Below are positions 8,908 to 16,224 of a DNA stretch of 64,000 nucleotides, in pieces; positions within the stretch are counted from its first letter, which is position 1, and each line of letters starts with the position of its first letter. Under the pieces are notes generated by a model. That model did not search any database. It saw nothing but the letters and a program-made list of their open reading frames with translations, and was not told where the DNA came from. Source of the stretch: Tolypothrix sp. NIES-4075 (GTDB lineage Bacteria; Cyanobacteriota; Cyanobacteriia; Cyanobacteriales; Nostocaceae); NCBI RefSeq assembly GCF_002218085.1, contig NZ_BDUC01000009.1, positions 186,001 through 250,000 of the forward strand. Direction: 5' to 3'. The position numbers and the translations under genes are program-made.

Positions 8908-8981
8908 TAACGAAAACATTGCTTTCGTCCTCACACTATACCGTTGCTCTCTTGTTAAGTAAATAACAAGAGAGTTTTTTT
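8908..8981 (+). ncRNA. Yfr1-like small RNA, copy 1
   Basis: The segment has the three-part layout of Yfr1. First comes a 6-bp hairpin, ACGAAA (8910-8915) with TTTCGT (8923-8928). Next is an unpaired stretch beginning CCTCACACT at 8929. Last is an 11-bp terminator stem CTCTCTTGTTA/TAACAAGAGAG (8947-8957/8964-8974) with seven T residues. The core TCCTCACAC (8928-8936) shares nine of eleven bases with the conserved Yfr1 motif ACTCCTCACAC. The length of about 70 nt fits. Yfr1 is a trans-acting RNA that blocks translation of outer-membrane protein mRNAs in other cyanobacteria. The exact 5' end is inferred. Confidence 0.7.
8947..8981 (+). terminator. Rho-independent terminator of the Yfr1-like RNA
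   Basis: An 11-bp perfect stem CTCTCTTGTTA / TAACAAGAGAG with a 6-base loop is followed by TTTTTTT. Confidence 0.85.
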
Positions 8982-9172
8982 ATGTCCAAAGTAACCATGT
9001 TATTGGTATAAAAAGAAGAGTGCAATATTTATGGCAATTAATCACCATAAATATCGCCTAATTTTTCGCATTTTTCTTATTTTCAAAATAATACTCATCG
9101 GATTCCGTAATCCGTGTTGAATTGTTTGAATTTATTCTGTAACCAACAAATCTTTAAAGAGAATTACAGAGG

Positions 9173-9688
9173 ATGTCTACTGCAATTAAATGTCCTACCA
9201 ATCGACCAACCTTGCAATTAGGTGCAAGCAGTCAATTTGTCAAAGAAATGCAAAAAGCATTAAACCAGCGGCTTGCAGAACTCGATACTTTATCAGATTA
9301 TCCTCTACAAGTTCTTGTCACAAGTCACTTTGAAGAACAAACCCAAGATGCTGTTAAATATTTTCAGTGTCTTGCCTTCCTGAAAACAGATGGTATTGTC
9401 GGAAAAAATACCTGGGCATATCTCTGTGAAGGTGCAAATAGTCTGCCAGAGTTAAGTCAAGGAAGTAGCGGTTCCCTGGTGAAAGCAGTTCAGCAAGCGC
9501 TGAAAAATGGTAAATATTATTCTGGTGAGGTCGATGGCATCTTTGGCACGAAAACAACTGAAGCAATACAAGCTTTTCAGGCATCGCGCTATCAACAACC
9601 CAATGGCATCATTGGATATCGGACATGGAATGCTTTAAGTAGATTTGATGCCCATATCTCTCACTGTATAATTGATACTTTTGATTAA
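9173..9688 (+). CDS. Protein with two peptidoglycan-binding (PG_binding_1) domains
   Basis: The 171-residue protein has two PG_binding_1 repeats. The first (residues ~15-80) ends DGIVGKNTWAYL and the second (~95-160) ends with GTKTTEAIQAFQ and NGIIGYRTWNAL. These three-helix domains bind cell-wall glycan or its peptides. There is no signal peptide and no catalytic domain, so it may be a wall-binding adaptor or may use non-classical export; this is unresolved. The ATG at 9173 follows an AGAGG ribosome site. It stands alone, after the Yfr1-like RNA and before an IS630 relic. Confidence 0.85.
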   Translation: MSTAIKCPTNRPTLQLGASSQFVKEMQKALNQRLAELDTLSDYPLQVLVTSHFEEQTQDAVKYFQCLAFLKTDGIVGKNTWAYLCEGANSLPELSQGSSGSLVKAVQQALKNGKYYSGEVDGIFGTKTTEAIQAFQASRYQQPNGIIGYRTWNALSRFDAHISHCIIDTFD

Positions 9689-9699
9689 AGGTTATAAGT

Positions 9700-9905
9700 G
9701 CTGACGCAAAATTAATTATATATTTGTCACCAAAGTTGCGAAAAATATTTTCTAGCGTTTCAACTAAACTTTCCCAACTTTGGTAGGCATCTATTTCCAG
9801 CCACTGATATTTAATAAAACGCCACAATATCGAGTGGGAGATTTAACTCAGGCGAGTAAGTAGGTAAGAATAAAATAATCAACTTTTTCTTTGTTACTCC
9901 GGAAT
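9700..9905 (-). pseudogene. IS630-family transposase relic, C-terminal part
   Basis: Minus-strand translation gives PTYSPELNL in one frame and then, after a frameshift near 9830, WRFIKYQWL...SWESLVETLENIFRNFG in another. This is the typical C-terminus of IS630/Tc1-mariner transposases, including the last catalytic region (SPELNLIE). The N-terminal two thirds are absent and no inverted ends are visible. It is a decayed remnant immediately upstream of the two-component system. Confidence 0.75.
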
Positions 9906-10004
9906 TTTTTTATCTGATTTTTCAATTAAGATATTATCATAAAATGTATAAATATTTTTGCCTTCCTTACTTACCAAGCCCTAATAAGTTAAAGGTGGAG
10001 TATT

Positions 10005-10679
10005 ATGAGAATTTTAATAATTGAAGATGACTCGCGCATTGCTAAACCATTAGCCGAGTATTTAAGACGACAACACCATATTGTAGATATAACAACCGAT
10101 GGGCTTGAGGGCTGGGAATGGTCTCAGTCAGGATTATACGAGTTAATTTTATTAGATTTAATGCTTCCTAAATTAGATGGAATCACTCTATGTCAGCGTT
10201 TACGTGCGGCTTCATCTAATGCCTTAATATTAATGCTGACAGCACGAGATACAACAGGCGATAAAATTGTTGGACTCGATGCTGGTGCGGATGATTACTT
10301 AATTAAGCCATTTGACCTAAAAGAATTAGCAGCACGCATCAGGGCTTTAGCGCGAAGAACTCCACAGATTCATTCGCCAATTTTAATCCACGGGGAAATG
10401 CAATTAGACCCAGCAACCCAACAGGTTACTTATGCAGGGAGTATTCTGTCGTTAACTCCTAAAGAATACATGATATTAGAATATTTTTTGAGAAACCCAA
10501 ATCAAGTTGTGACTCGTTCAGCAATCCTTGACAAACTGTGGGAACTTGATAAATATTCGGGAGAAGGAAGTATCAAAACTCATATTACAAATTTGCGGAA
10601 TAAACTTAGAGCATCTGGAAGTTCATCAGACTTGATTGAAAATATCTATGGCATTGGTTATCGTTTAAGACACAAGTAA
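10005..10679 (+). CDS. OmpR-family response regulator
   Basis: The 224-residue protein has a receiver domain (residues 1-115) with acidic pair ED at 7-8, phospho-acceptor Asp51 in LLDLMLP, a conserved threonine in MLTARD and lysine in YLIKPFD. It ends in a winged-helix DNA-binding domain (~128-222) with LTPKEYMILEYFLRNPNQVV and the end IYGIGYRLRHK. It is 38 bases upstream of its likely sensor kinase, so they form an operon. A good ribosome site AGGTGGAG precedes the ATG. Genes 2 to 4 kb downstream carry 11-bp direct repeats that could be its binding sites (inference). The RppA/NrsR group of cyanobacterial regulators is the nearest type I recognise, but the input signal is unknown. Confidence 0.93.
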   Translation: MRILIIEDDSRIAKPLAEYLRRQHHIVDITTDGLEGWEWSQSGLYELILLDLMLPKLDGITLCQRLRAASSNALILMLTARDTTGDKIVGLDAGADDYLIKPFDLKELAARIRALARRTPQIHSPILIHGEMQLDPATQQVTYAGSILSLTPKEYMILEYFLRNPNQVVTRSAILDKLWELDKYSGEGSIKTHITNLRNKLRASGSSSDLIENIYGIGYRLRHK

Positions 10680-10717
10680 AATAGTTTAATAATAATCAAT
10701 TTTCAGCGATAAATAAT

Positions 10718-11950
10718 GTGTTTCAAAGAATCAGATATCGTTTATTGTTGTCTTACTTAGTGGTGTTCGCATCGCTGCTGGGAATATTTGCGATCGCAGT
10801 CCGAGTTGCTTTCACTCGCAGTCTCAATGAACAAATTACAGATAAACTCACAGCCATCGGAAAAGGTGCAGCTGCAAATGTAGAGTTTGAAAAAGGTCGC
10901 TTAAAAATTGAAAGTGACTTCCGTCCCCAAAACTTAATTGCTGATCGTCAAGCGTTACAGTGGTTTGATCCTCAAGGAAATTTGATTACCCAACAAGGAC
11001 AAGCCATCTTAAATTTACCCTTGTTACCAAGCCAAATCATACAAATTCAAACAGGTAAAGTTCCTATCCAAGCAGTAACCGTACCAATTATTACTAATGA
11101 TAATAATCAATTAGTCGGATATGTAAGAGTAAGTCAATCCCTAGAAGAATTTGATGAGACTCTTGAAAAACTGGATTGGGGCTTAGGTGGTGGGATTATT
11201 ATAACTTTAGTTCTTAGCGGTATTAGCGGAATTTTACTAACTCATCAAGCAATGCAACCCATTGAGTCAAGTTTTCAAAGGCTCAAACAGTTTACCGCTG
11301 ATGCTTCCCACGAACTACGCAGTCCGTTAATGGCTATTAAAATTAATGCTCTTGTACCGCTAGAATATCCAGATGAAATAGGACCAAAAGATGCAGAAAA
11401 ATTTCAGGCGATCGCCAGCGCTACTAACCAAATGACTCGCCTCACCGAAGACTTATTGTTATTAGCACGCACCGATAAAATCCCCACTCATAATTGGAAT
11501 ACTCTCAATTTAGCGTCAATATTAGAGAACCTAATACAACTGTATCAACCTCAAGCTGAAGCCAAGCAAATTAACTTGAAATTTCAATTAATTGGAAATC
11601 CTCAGTTAATGGGTGATGCAGTTCAATTAACGCGACTGTTTACTAATTTAGTTGAAAACGCACTCAACTACACACCATCAAAAGGTATAGTAGAAATTAA
11701 AATTAATCGTGTCGGTTCCCAGCTTTATGTCAACGTGCAAGATACAGGTGTGGGAATTGCACCAGAGCATATCGACAAGGTTTTTGAGCGTTTTTGGCGA
11801 GCAGATCGGTCTCGTTCTTATTGGTCAGGTGGTTCTGGTTTAGGGCTGGCGATCGCTCAAGCTATTGCCCAAAATCACGGTGGATTAATTAGCGTTACGA
11901 GTCAATTAGGAGTTGGTAGTTGTTTTACTGTGCGTTTACCAGCTTCTTGA
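10718..11950 (+). CDS. Sensor histidine kinase, partner of the 10005 regulator
   Basis: The 410-residue membrane sensor starts at a GTG (10718). It has a transmembrane segment at ~8-30, an extracytoplasmic region of about 120 residues, a second membrane segment at ~155-178, a dimerisation/phosphoacceptor helix with His198 in DASHELRSP, and an HATPase domain with N box LVENALNYTPS, G1 DTGVGIAPEH, F box FERFWRADRSRS and G2 GGSGLGLAI. All kinase motifs are intact. The periplasmic domain has no metal-binding pattern that I can name. The regulator gene is directly upstream. A short palindrome (11990-12020) follows the stop. Confidence 0.93.
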   Translation: MFQRIRYRLLLSYLVVFASLLGIFAIAVRVAFTRSLNEQITDKLTAIGKGAAANVEFEKGRLKIESDFRPQNLIADRQALQWFDPQGNLITQQGQAILNLPLLPSQIIQIQTGKVPIQAVTVPIITNDNNQLVGYVRVSQSLEEFDETLEKLDWGLGGGIIITLVLSGISGILLTHQAMQPIESSFQRLKQFTADASHELRSPLMAIKINALVPLEYPDEIGPKDAEKFQAIASATNQMTRLTEDLLLLARTDKIPTHNWNTLNLASILENLIQLYQPQAEAKQINLKFQLIGNPQLMGDAVQLTRLFTNLVENALNYTPSKGIVEIKINRVGSQLYVNVQDTGVGIAPEHIDKVFERFWRADRSRSYWSGGSGLGLAIAQAIAQNHGGLISVTSQLGVGSCFTVRLPAS

Positions 11951-11989
11951 CTATAGCAATCCTATATGATTTGTGAAAGTTCACGTCCA

Positions 11990-12020
11990 GAAACCGGGTT
12001 TCTTCAATAAACCCGGTTTC
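11990..12020. terminator. Palindrome GAAACCGGGTT/AACCCGGTTTC between convergent genes
   Basis: An 11-bp perfect stem with a 9-base loop lies between the ends of the sensor kinase and the PepSY gene. No T run follows on either strand, so it may be a dispersed palindrome acting as a two-way terminator rather than a classical one. Confidence 0.5.
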
Positions 12021-12056
12021 TAAATGGATGAGGTAATGTGATTTCAAGTTCCCTAC

Positions 12057-12551
12057 TTACTTGCCATCATCATTGGTTTCGCGATCGCCATCACTAATTT
12101 CTTGAACTTGAATACTACTCTTGGGACGAGTGGCTTCATTCTTCTCATCTTCTTGATTGGCATTCTCAGCGTAGAGAACCTTGCCATTACCAGCATCGAC
12201 CTTAACATCTTGCTGACCAATTTCTACAGCATAAACTAAGTTCCCATCTTCATTTTCGAGTTTGACGTTGCTTGCCTTACCTCCCACAGATGCTTCAACT
12301 GCTTGCTTTGCTTGTTGTGCTGTAATTTTAGCTAACGGTTGCAGTTTTGCTACTTCTTGCTGTTCTTGTGCATCGTCGTTTGTTTCACCGTCACCATCAC
12401 TAACTTCAGCAACTTGGATAGCGCTATGATGTTGACGCACAATTGCTACGAAAGATTGTGGTTGTTTTGCAGACACAACTCTCGACAATCCAGCAAGTCC
12501 CAAAGTTCCAACAAAAGAGAAAGCCAAAATGATTTTTGTTGAAGTTTTCAT
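12057..12551 (-). CDS. Exported PepSY-domain protein
   Basis: The 164-residue protein has a signal peptide (residues ~1-28, ending VVSAKQ) and a PepSY domain at ~70-130 (KITAQQAKQAVEASV ... VYAVEIGQQDVKVDAGNGKVL). An acidic motif occurs twice, on each side of the PepSY domain: IQVAEVSDGDGETNDD (~45-60) and IQVQEISDGDRETNDD (near the C-terminus). PepSY domains are periplasmic modules often linked to peptidase inhibition or sensor signalling; the acidic repeats could bind cations (inference). Its upstream region carries two 11-bp direct repeats matching those before the COG4705 genes. It lies between the two-component operon and those genes, facing away from the latter. Confidence 0.85.
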   Translation of the reverse strand: MKTSTKIILAFSFVGTLGLAGLSRVVSAKQPQSFVAIVRQHHSAIQVAEVSDGDGETNDDAQEQQEVAKLQPLAKITAQQAKQAVEASVGGKASNVKLENEDGNLVYAVEIGQQDVKVDAGNGKVLYAENANQEDEKNEATRPKSSIQVQEISDGDRETNDDGK

Positions 12552-12600
12552 ACTTGTAAAATACCTTTAAATCTCGGTTTGTATTTTCACAGTAGGTAAT

Positions 12601-12622
12601 AATAGTCCAGAAATAGTCAAGA
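12601..12622 (-). promoter_or_regulatory. Candidate response-regulator operator upstream of the PepSY gene
   Basis: Read on the minus strand the site is TCTTGACTATT followed directly by TCTGGACTATT, two 11-bp direct repeats (plus-strand 12612-12622 and 12601-12611), about 50-70 bases before the ATG. Tandem 11-bp repeats are the usual binding form of OmpR-type regulators. The same sequence lies in front of the divergent COG4705 unit. Confidence 0.5.
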
Positions 12623-12722
12623 TTAATTTGAGTTCCATAAATTCAATATAAAATAGTTAAATTAACTTATCATTAGACATTTTAGGACTTCGTTTCCGAT
12701 AAAATTCTGTTTTCAATCAAAT

Positions 12723-12784
12723 CTTGACTATTTCTTGACTTTTTCTCTCTACGATGAAGTCACTCTTTTCAGAGAAAGTATAAT
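12723..12784 (+). promoter_or_regulatory. Candidate operator and promoter for the COG4705 genes
   Basis: Direct repeats CTTGACTATTT (12723-12733) and CTTGACTTTTT (12734-12744) are adjacent with an 11-bp period. A TATAAT -10 box lies at 12779-12784 without a clear -35 box at the right spacing, as expected for an activator-dependent promoter. The repeats nearly copy those at 12601-12622. Confidence 0.5.
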
Positions 12785-12809
12785 AGCCCGACAATAAGTA
12801 GGAGCAATA

Positions 12810-12920
12810 ATGAACAAACTTCCACAAATCACTGCGTTCTTTTGGATCGTGAAGATATGTGCCACCACTCTGGGAGAAACGGATGTAATCTCACTTATAC
12901 CGAAAAATCAAGAAGGATAA
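12810..12920 (+). pseudogene. 36-codon remnant (or leader peptide) of a COG4705 membrane protein
   Basis: The small ORF starts MNKLPQITAFFWIVKICATT and reads LGET before diverging and stopping at 12920. That start matches the first repeat of the two full genes downstream (FFWIMKIIATTLGET). It has a good ribosome site (TAGGAG) and ends 5 bases before the ATG of the next gene. It is most simply the N-terminus of a lost third paralog. Because promoter and ribosome site are intact, it could still be translated and couple translation to the next gene. Confidence 0.65.
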
Positions 12921-12925
12921 ATATC

Positions 12926-13693
12926 ATGAAGAAGATGTTAAATAGGGTTCCAGAGGTGACAATTTACTTCTGGATTATTAAGCTTCTGGCAACCACGGTA
13001 GGTGAAACCGCAGCAGATTTTCTGTCAGCAACCCTGAACCTTGGTTTAGCCGTTACATCCTACATTATGAGCGGCGTGTTACTGATTGCGCTGTTGAATC
13101 AGTTTAAGCTTAAACGCTATGTTCCAGCAAGTTTCTGGTTTGTGGTCGTTTTGATAAGTATCGTTGGCACACTGATCACTGATAGATTGGTAGACGAGTT
13201 TAAAGTTAGTTTGGTGACAACTAGTGTAATTTTTAGTTTTGCCTTGTTGGTAGTTTTTGCGCTCTGGTATTCAAAGGAAAAGACATTAGCCATGCACTCC
13301 ATAAATACAGCTAAAAGAGAGCTTTTTTATTGGGTGGCTGTTTTGTTTACATTTGCCCTGGGCACTGCAACAGGAGACCTCTCAGCAGAGGCTTTGAGAG
13401 TGGGTTATGCACAATCAGCACTGATATTTGGCGCTTCAATTGCAATCATAGCGCTCGGTTATTATTACTTGCGGATGAATGCAGTTTTGGCATTCTGGTT
13501 AGCTTACATCTTGACTCGTCCGCTTGGAGCATCTATGGGTGATTTACTATCCCAACCTGCTAAAAATGGTGGCTTTGGTTTTGGTACGGTTGGGACTAGT
13601 ATGCTTTTTCTTTGTATAATTGCAAGTCTGCTTATTTACTTAAGCTTTAAGCAGAAGAAACCAGACTTACTGCCGATTGACCGACAAGACTGA
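12926..13693 (+). CDS. COG4705-type multi-spanning membrane protein (paralog 1)
   Basis: The protein is 255 residues from the ATG at 12926 (ribosome site AAGGA). It is almost entirely hydrophobic, with about eight membrane segments, in four related units each starting with an aromatic helix and ending with a T..G(E/T)..(G/A)D motif: ATTVGETAADFLS, VGTLITDRLVD, ALGTATGDLSAE and RPLGASMGDLLSQP. This is the pattern of the uncharacterised COG4705 family. Its function is unknown; small-molecule or ion handling is only a guess. It is followed 68 bases later by a second paralog, and the upstream region has candidate operator repeats. An alternative upstream start at 12842 overlaps the remnant and is unlikely. 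Confidence 0.8.
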   Translation: MKKMLNRVPEVTIYFWIIKLLATTVGETAADFLSATLNLGLAVTSYIMSGVLLIALLNQFKLKRYVPASFWFVVVLISIVGTLITDRLVDEFKVSLVTTSVIFSFALLVVFALWYSKEKTLAMHSINTAKRELFYWVAVLFTFALGTATGDLSAEALRVGYAQSALIFGASIAIIALGYYYLRMNAVLAFWLAYILTRPLGASMGDLLSQPAKNGGFGFGTVGTSMLFLCIIASLLIYLSFKQKKPDLLPIDRQD

Positions 13694-13761
13694 AAGCGCG
13701 ATCGCCTTCTCGAACTTGGGCATTTTTATGATGACTTACTATTTTTTATTGTGAAAAAGAA

Positions 13762-14505
13762 ATGAACAAAGTTGCAAAAGTCACAATTTTCTTCTGGATC
13801 ATGAAGATCATCGCCACGACGCTCGGCGAGACGGCAGGTGACTTCATCTCTATGTCTCTCGGACTGGGGTATTACGTAGCCTTTGCCGTAACGTTCGCCA
13901 TTCTGGCTATTCTCCTGTTTTTTCAAGTTCAATCAGACAGATATCGTCCAGTCCTTTACTGGGTGGCTATCATCGCCACAACCACAGCCGGAACCGAAGT
14001 TTCAGACCTGATGGATCGATCTCTCGGACTGGGCTACGCAGTGGGAACGCTTATCCTGGTAGCCGGTCTGTTGAGCGTTCTTGCCATCTGGTACTACCGG
14101 GATCGGGATCTGAGCGTTTATCCGATTATGAGGAAAGACGCAGAGACCACCTATTGGCTGGCTGTCGTGTTCTCCAACAGTCTGGGAACCGCCTTTGGTG
14201 ACTTTCTGACAAGCAACTTGGGACTGAGCTATGTACAGGGCGCATTCGTGACAGGCAGCGTCATTGGTGTTGTCATCGCCCTTCACTACGTAACAAAATT
14301 GAGCGATATTCTCCTATTCTGGCTCGCGTTCATCTTCACGCGACCCTTCGGAGCCACCTTCGGAGATTTTCTTACCAAACCAGTCAAAAATGGTGGTCTA
14401 TCACTGCCAAGGGGCTATGCTTCGGCGATCGCCTTTATCCTACTGGCGGTTGTCCTATTCTTGGACGTGCGAAAGGAGAAAAAAGTACGTCACCCAATTG
14501 AGTGA
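13762..14505 (+). CDS. COG4705-type multi-spanning membrane protein (paralog 2)
   Basis: The 247-residue protein has the same four-unit plan as the gene before it: ATTLGETAGDFIS, TTAGTEVSDLMD, NSLGTAFGDFLT and RPFGATFGDFLTKP, with LGLGY or LGLSY after the first three. About eight membrane helices are predicted by eye. The C-terminus is short and basic (RKEKKVRH). Its codons are visibly richer in G and C than those of paralog 1 (many GCC, CTC, ATC), which suggests a different recent history, perhaps acquisition by transfer. There is no close ribosome site (AAAAAGAA at 13754). Its function is unknown. Confidence 0.8.
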   Translation: MNKVAKVTIFFWIMKIIATTLGETAGDFISMSLGLGYYVAFAVTFAILAILLFFQVQSDRYRPVLYWVAIIATTTAGTEVSDLMDRSLGLGYAVGTLILVAGLLSVLAIWYYRDRDLSVYPIMRKDAETTYWLAVVFSNSLGTAFGDFLTSNLGLSYVQGAFVTGSVIGVVIALHYVTKLSDILLFWLAFIFTRPFGATFGDFLTKPVKNGGLSLPRGYASAIAFILLAVVLFLDVRKEKKVRHPIE

Positions 14506-14834
14506 TGCGTTTAAGCATATAGATGACTCACCCCATAATAGGAACACACCTCATACCGTTTCACTTTAAGTTTGATACAAATAGACTGCAAGGGGGCAGC
14601 GGGCAGGGGTAAAGGAAAAAGAAAGAATTATTTGTATCAGATTTTTCGTGAAATGTTATCATCGTCGGAATCGTAGGATGGCTACATCAGTTCACAAATC
14701 CAAATCTAAATAATTTCATGCTGTTTCTTACAAATCTTGGTAATCCTAATACACAATAACTCTAATTCACAAGCTTTTATTTTCAATACTCTCTTACGTA
14801 GTGAGGGCTGAAGCCCTCACTACATTTAGGTAAA
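14506..14834. other. Gene-free interval with a perfect palindrome
   Basis: No coding signal is seen. The palindrome GTAGTGAGGGCT-ga-AGCCCTCACTAC (14798-14823) is a single-hairpin member of the CGTAGT family and lies just downstream of the convergent gene ending at 14835. The rest is AT-rich without clear structure. Confidence 0.6.
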
Positions 14835-15701
14835 CTATTTCTCCATAAAAACTAAATCTTCAGGTTGAACAGTTAGTTTGATATTTTGACCATCCACTTT
14901 CACCACAAAATAAAATCCTGTAACATGACTATCTGGGAGAATTATCACTTTATCTTTCTTAGATTCCAGAAAGTTGATAAATCCGTCTAGAGCTACACTA
15001 CCATCATTAATAGCGAGATAATCAAGCAGCCGACGAAACAGTTTTGGTAAAATAACAACTTTGTCGGTGATAGTTTCTAACTCTTCCAAGAGAAAACCTT
15101 TGTTAGTTTTATCTGATGTCCATAAACCCTTTTTATCACTACGAGCTTTTTCGGTGACAGCAATCAATTGCTTGCGGATATCAGGATATAATTTGGAGTA
15201 AAACGTAGGGTAAACTAACCCTTTAGCTAAAAGATGAGAATTTGCGCTCTTTTTTAGTAAAGATTTTTCTAAATAGATGCTGCTGCCATCTTCTTGTTCT
15301 GAATCGCCTTTAAAAACAAAAGCTACAGATCTGCCATACGTGTCTGCAAAACGGGTGAGGATGAAACCAGGTACTTCTTCGGGTTCGGCAGCAGTAATTA
15401 CTTGATTGGAACCACGGGTAACGTTTTGAAATCCTAAAAATTTTAACAGTTCACCAGCAGCAGCATCAGCAAATTCCGCAGGCTGGTGCTGTATGCCTAT
15501 ACTACCCATTTTCGGGCGATAATGTGTTTCCAGTGCATCGATCGCATCCAAACGCAGCTGGGCACCTCCTGAACGGTTGGTGCTGACTGGTGTCTGCAAT
15601 GTCTTCCACAATTCGGGGTTTTGCGGATAAAAGCGGATAGAATCGCCATCAGGAGCAGTTTTTAGGATTCTGAAGTTGCCCTGGATCAGCGTCATTGTCA
15701 T
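14835..15701 (-). CDS. Thermonuclease (SNase)-fold protein
   Basis: The 288-residue protein carries an SNase-like barrel: APDGDSIRF near residues 16-24, RLDAIDALETHY near 50-61, then a region with FADTYGRSVAFVF and SLLKKSANSHLLAKGLVYPTFYSKL, ending KARSDKKGLWT at about 195. In staphylococcal nuclease the catalytic residues are Arg-Asp-Glu-Arg; here the aspartate and the glutamate of DALET are present, while the arginines are not certain. A C-terminal extension of about 90 residues has no domain I recognise. No signal peptide is seen. It may be a DNA/RNA nuclease or a binding derivative. The start may be M1 or M3. Confidence 0.7.
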   Translation of the reverse strand: MTMTLIQGNFRILKTAPDGDSIRFYPQNPELWKTLQTPVSTNRSGGAQLRLDAIDALETHYRPKMGSIGIQHQPAEFADAAAGELLKFLGFQNVTRGSNQVITAAEPEEVPGFILTRFADTYGRSVAFVFKGDSEQEDGSSIYLEKSLLKKSANSHLLAKGLVYPTFYSKLYPDIRKQLIAVTEKARSDKKGLWTSDKTNKGFLLEELETITDKVVILPKLFRRLLDYLAINDGSVALDGFINFLESKKDKVIILPDSHVTGFYFVVKVDGQNIKLTVQPEDLVFMEK

Positions 15702-15885
15702 TTGCTGAGTTCCTTTGACGAAGATGAACTACAAATGTTAGTTTTACAGTAATTTTGGAGAATGGAGACTAGGAAAGCGCTCTTTGCGCTTACTACGAAC
15801 TCCTTTTCACTATAGGCAAATCAGGCTTGAAAAAGCGATCGCCAAAAATAATTGCTCGCCTATCTCATTCTTTCGTTAAACTTAT

Positions 15886-15962
15886 GTTAAGCAAACGTCC
15901 AGTTTGCTCCTCACAGAACACTTCTGCTCTCTTGTCGGGTAACTACCAAGAGGGCTTTTTTT
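15886..15962 (+). ncRNA. Yfr1-like small RNA, copy 2
   Basis: The layout is the same as the RNA at 8908. A 7-bp hairpin AGCAAAC/GTTTGCT (15890-15896/15902-15908) is followed by an unpaired stretch starting CCTCACAGAACAC, then a 9-bp terminator stem GCTCTCTTG/CAAGAGGGC (15926-15934/15947-15955, one G-U pair) and seven T residues. GCTCCTCACAG shares nine of eleven bases with the Yfr1 core. It also resembles copy 1 outside the core (TGCTCTCTTGT before the terminator loop), so the two look paralogous. It lies about 260 bases before bgtB, on the same strand. Confidence 0.68.
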
Positions 15963-16185
15963 ATAATTGGGCAATGGGCATTGGGCATGGGGCATGGGGC
16001 ATTGGGTAATGGGTAATGGGGAATGGGGCATAGGGCATGGGGAATGGGCAATGGGGAATGGGCAATGGGGAATGGGGAATGGAGAAAAATGCGTTACCAA
16101 TTACCAATTCCCAATTCCCAATTACCAATTACCAATGCCCAATTACCAATGCCCAATGCCCAATTCCCCATTACCACCGAAAAAG
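15963..16185. repeat. Large convergent short-repeat array before bgtB
   Basis: GGGCATTGGGCATGG-type units run to about 16085, then CCAATTCCCAATTACC-type units to 16180. The two arms are nearly reverse complements and could fold into a hairpin of about 200 bases in the leader of bgtB. No gene is contained. Confidence 0.75.
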
Positions 16186-16224
16186 AGTTACCCTAATGTC
16201 GGCTAAAAGTGCATCTAGCAAAAA

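Noticed and set aside
11990..12020. Classical Rho-independent terminator
   Set aside because: The stem is perfect but no T run follows on either strand, so it is reported as a palindrome with moderate confidence only.
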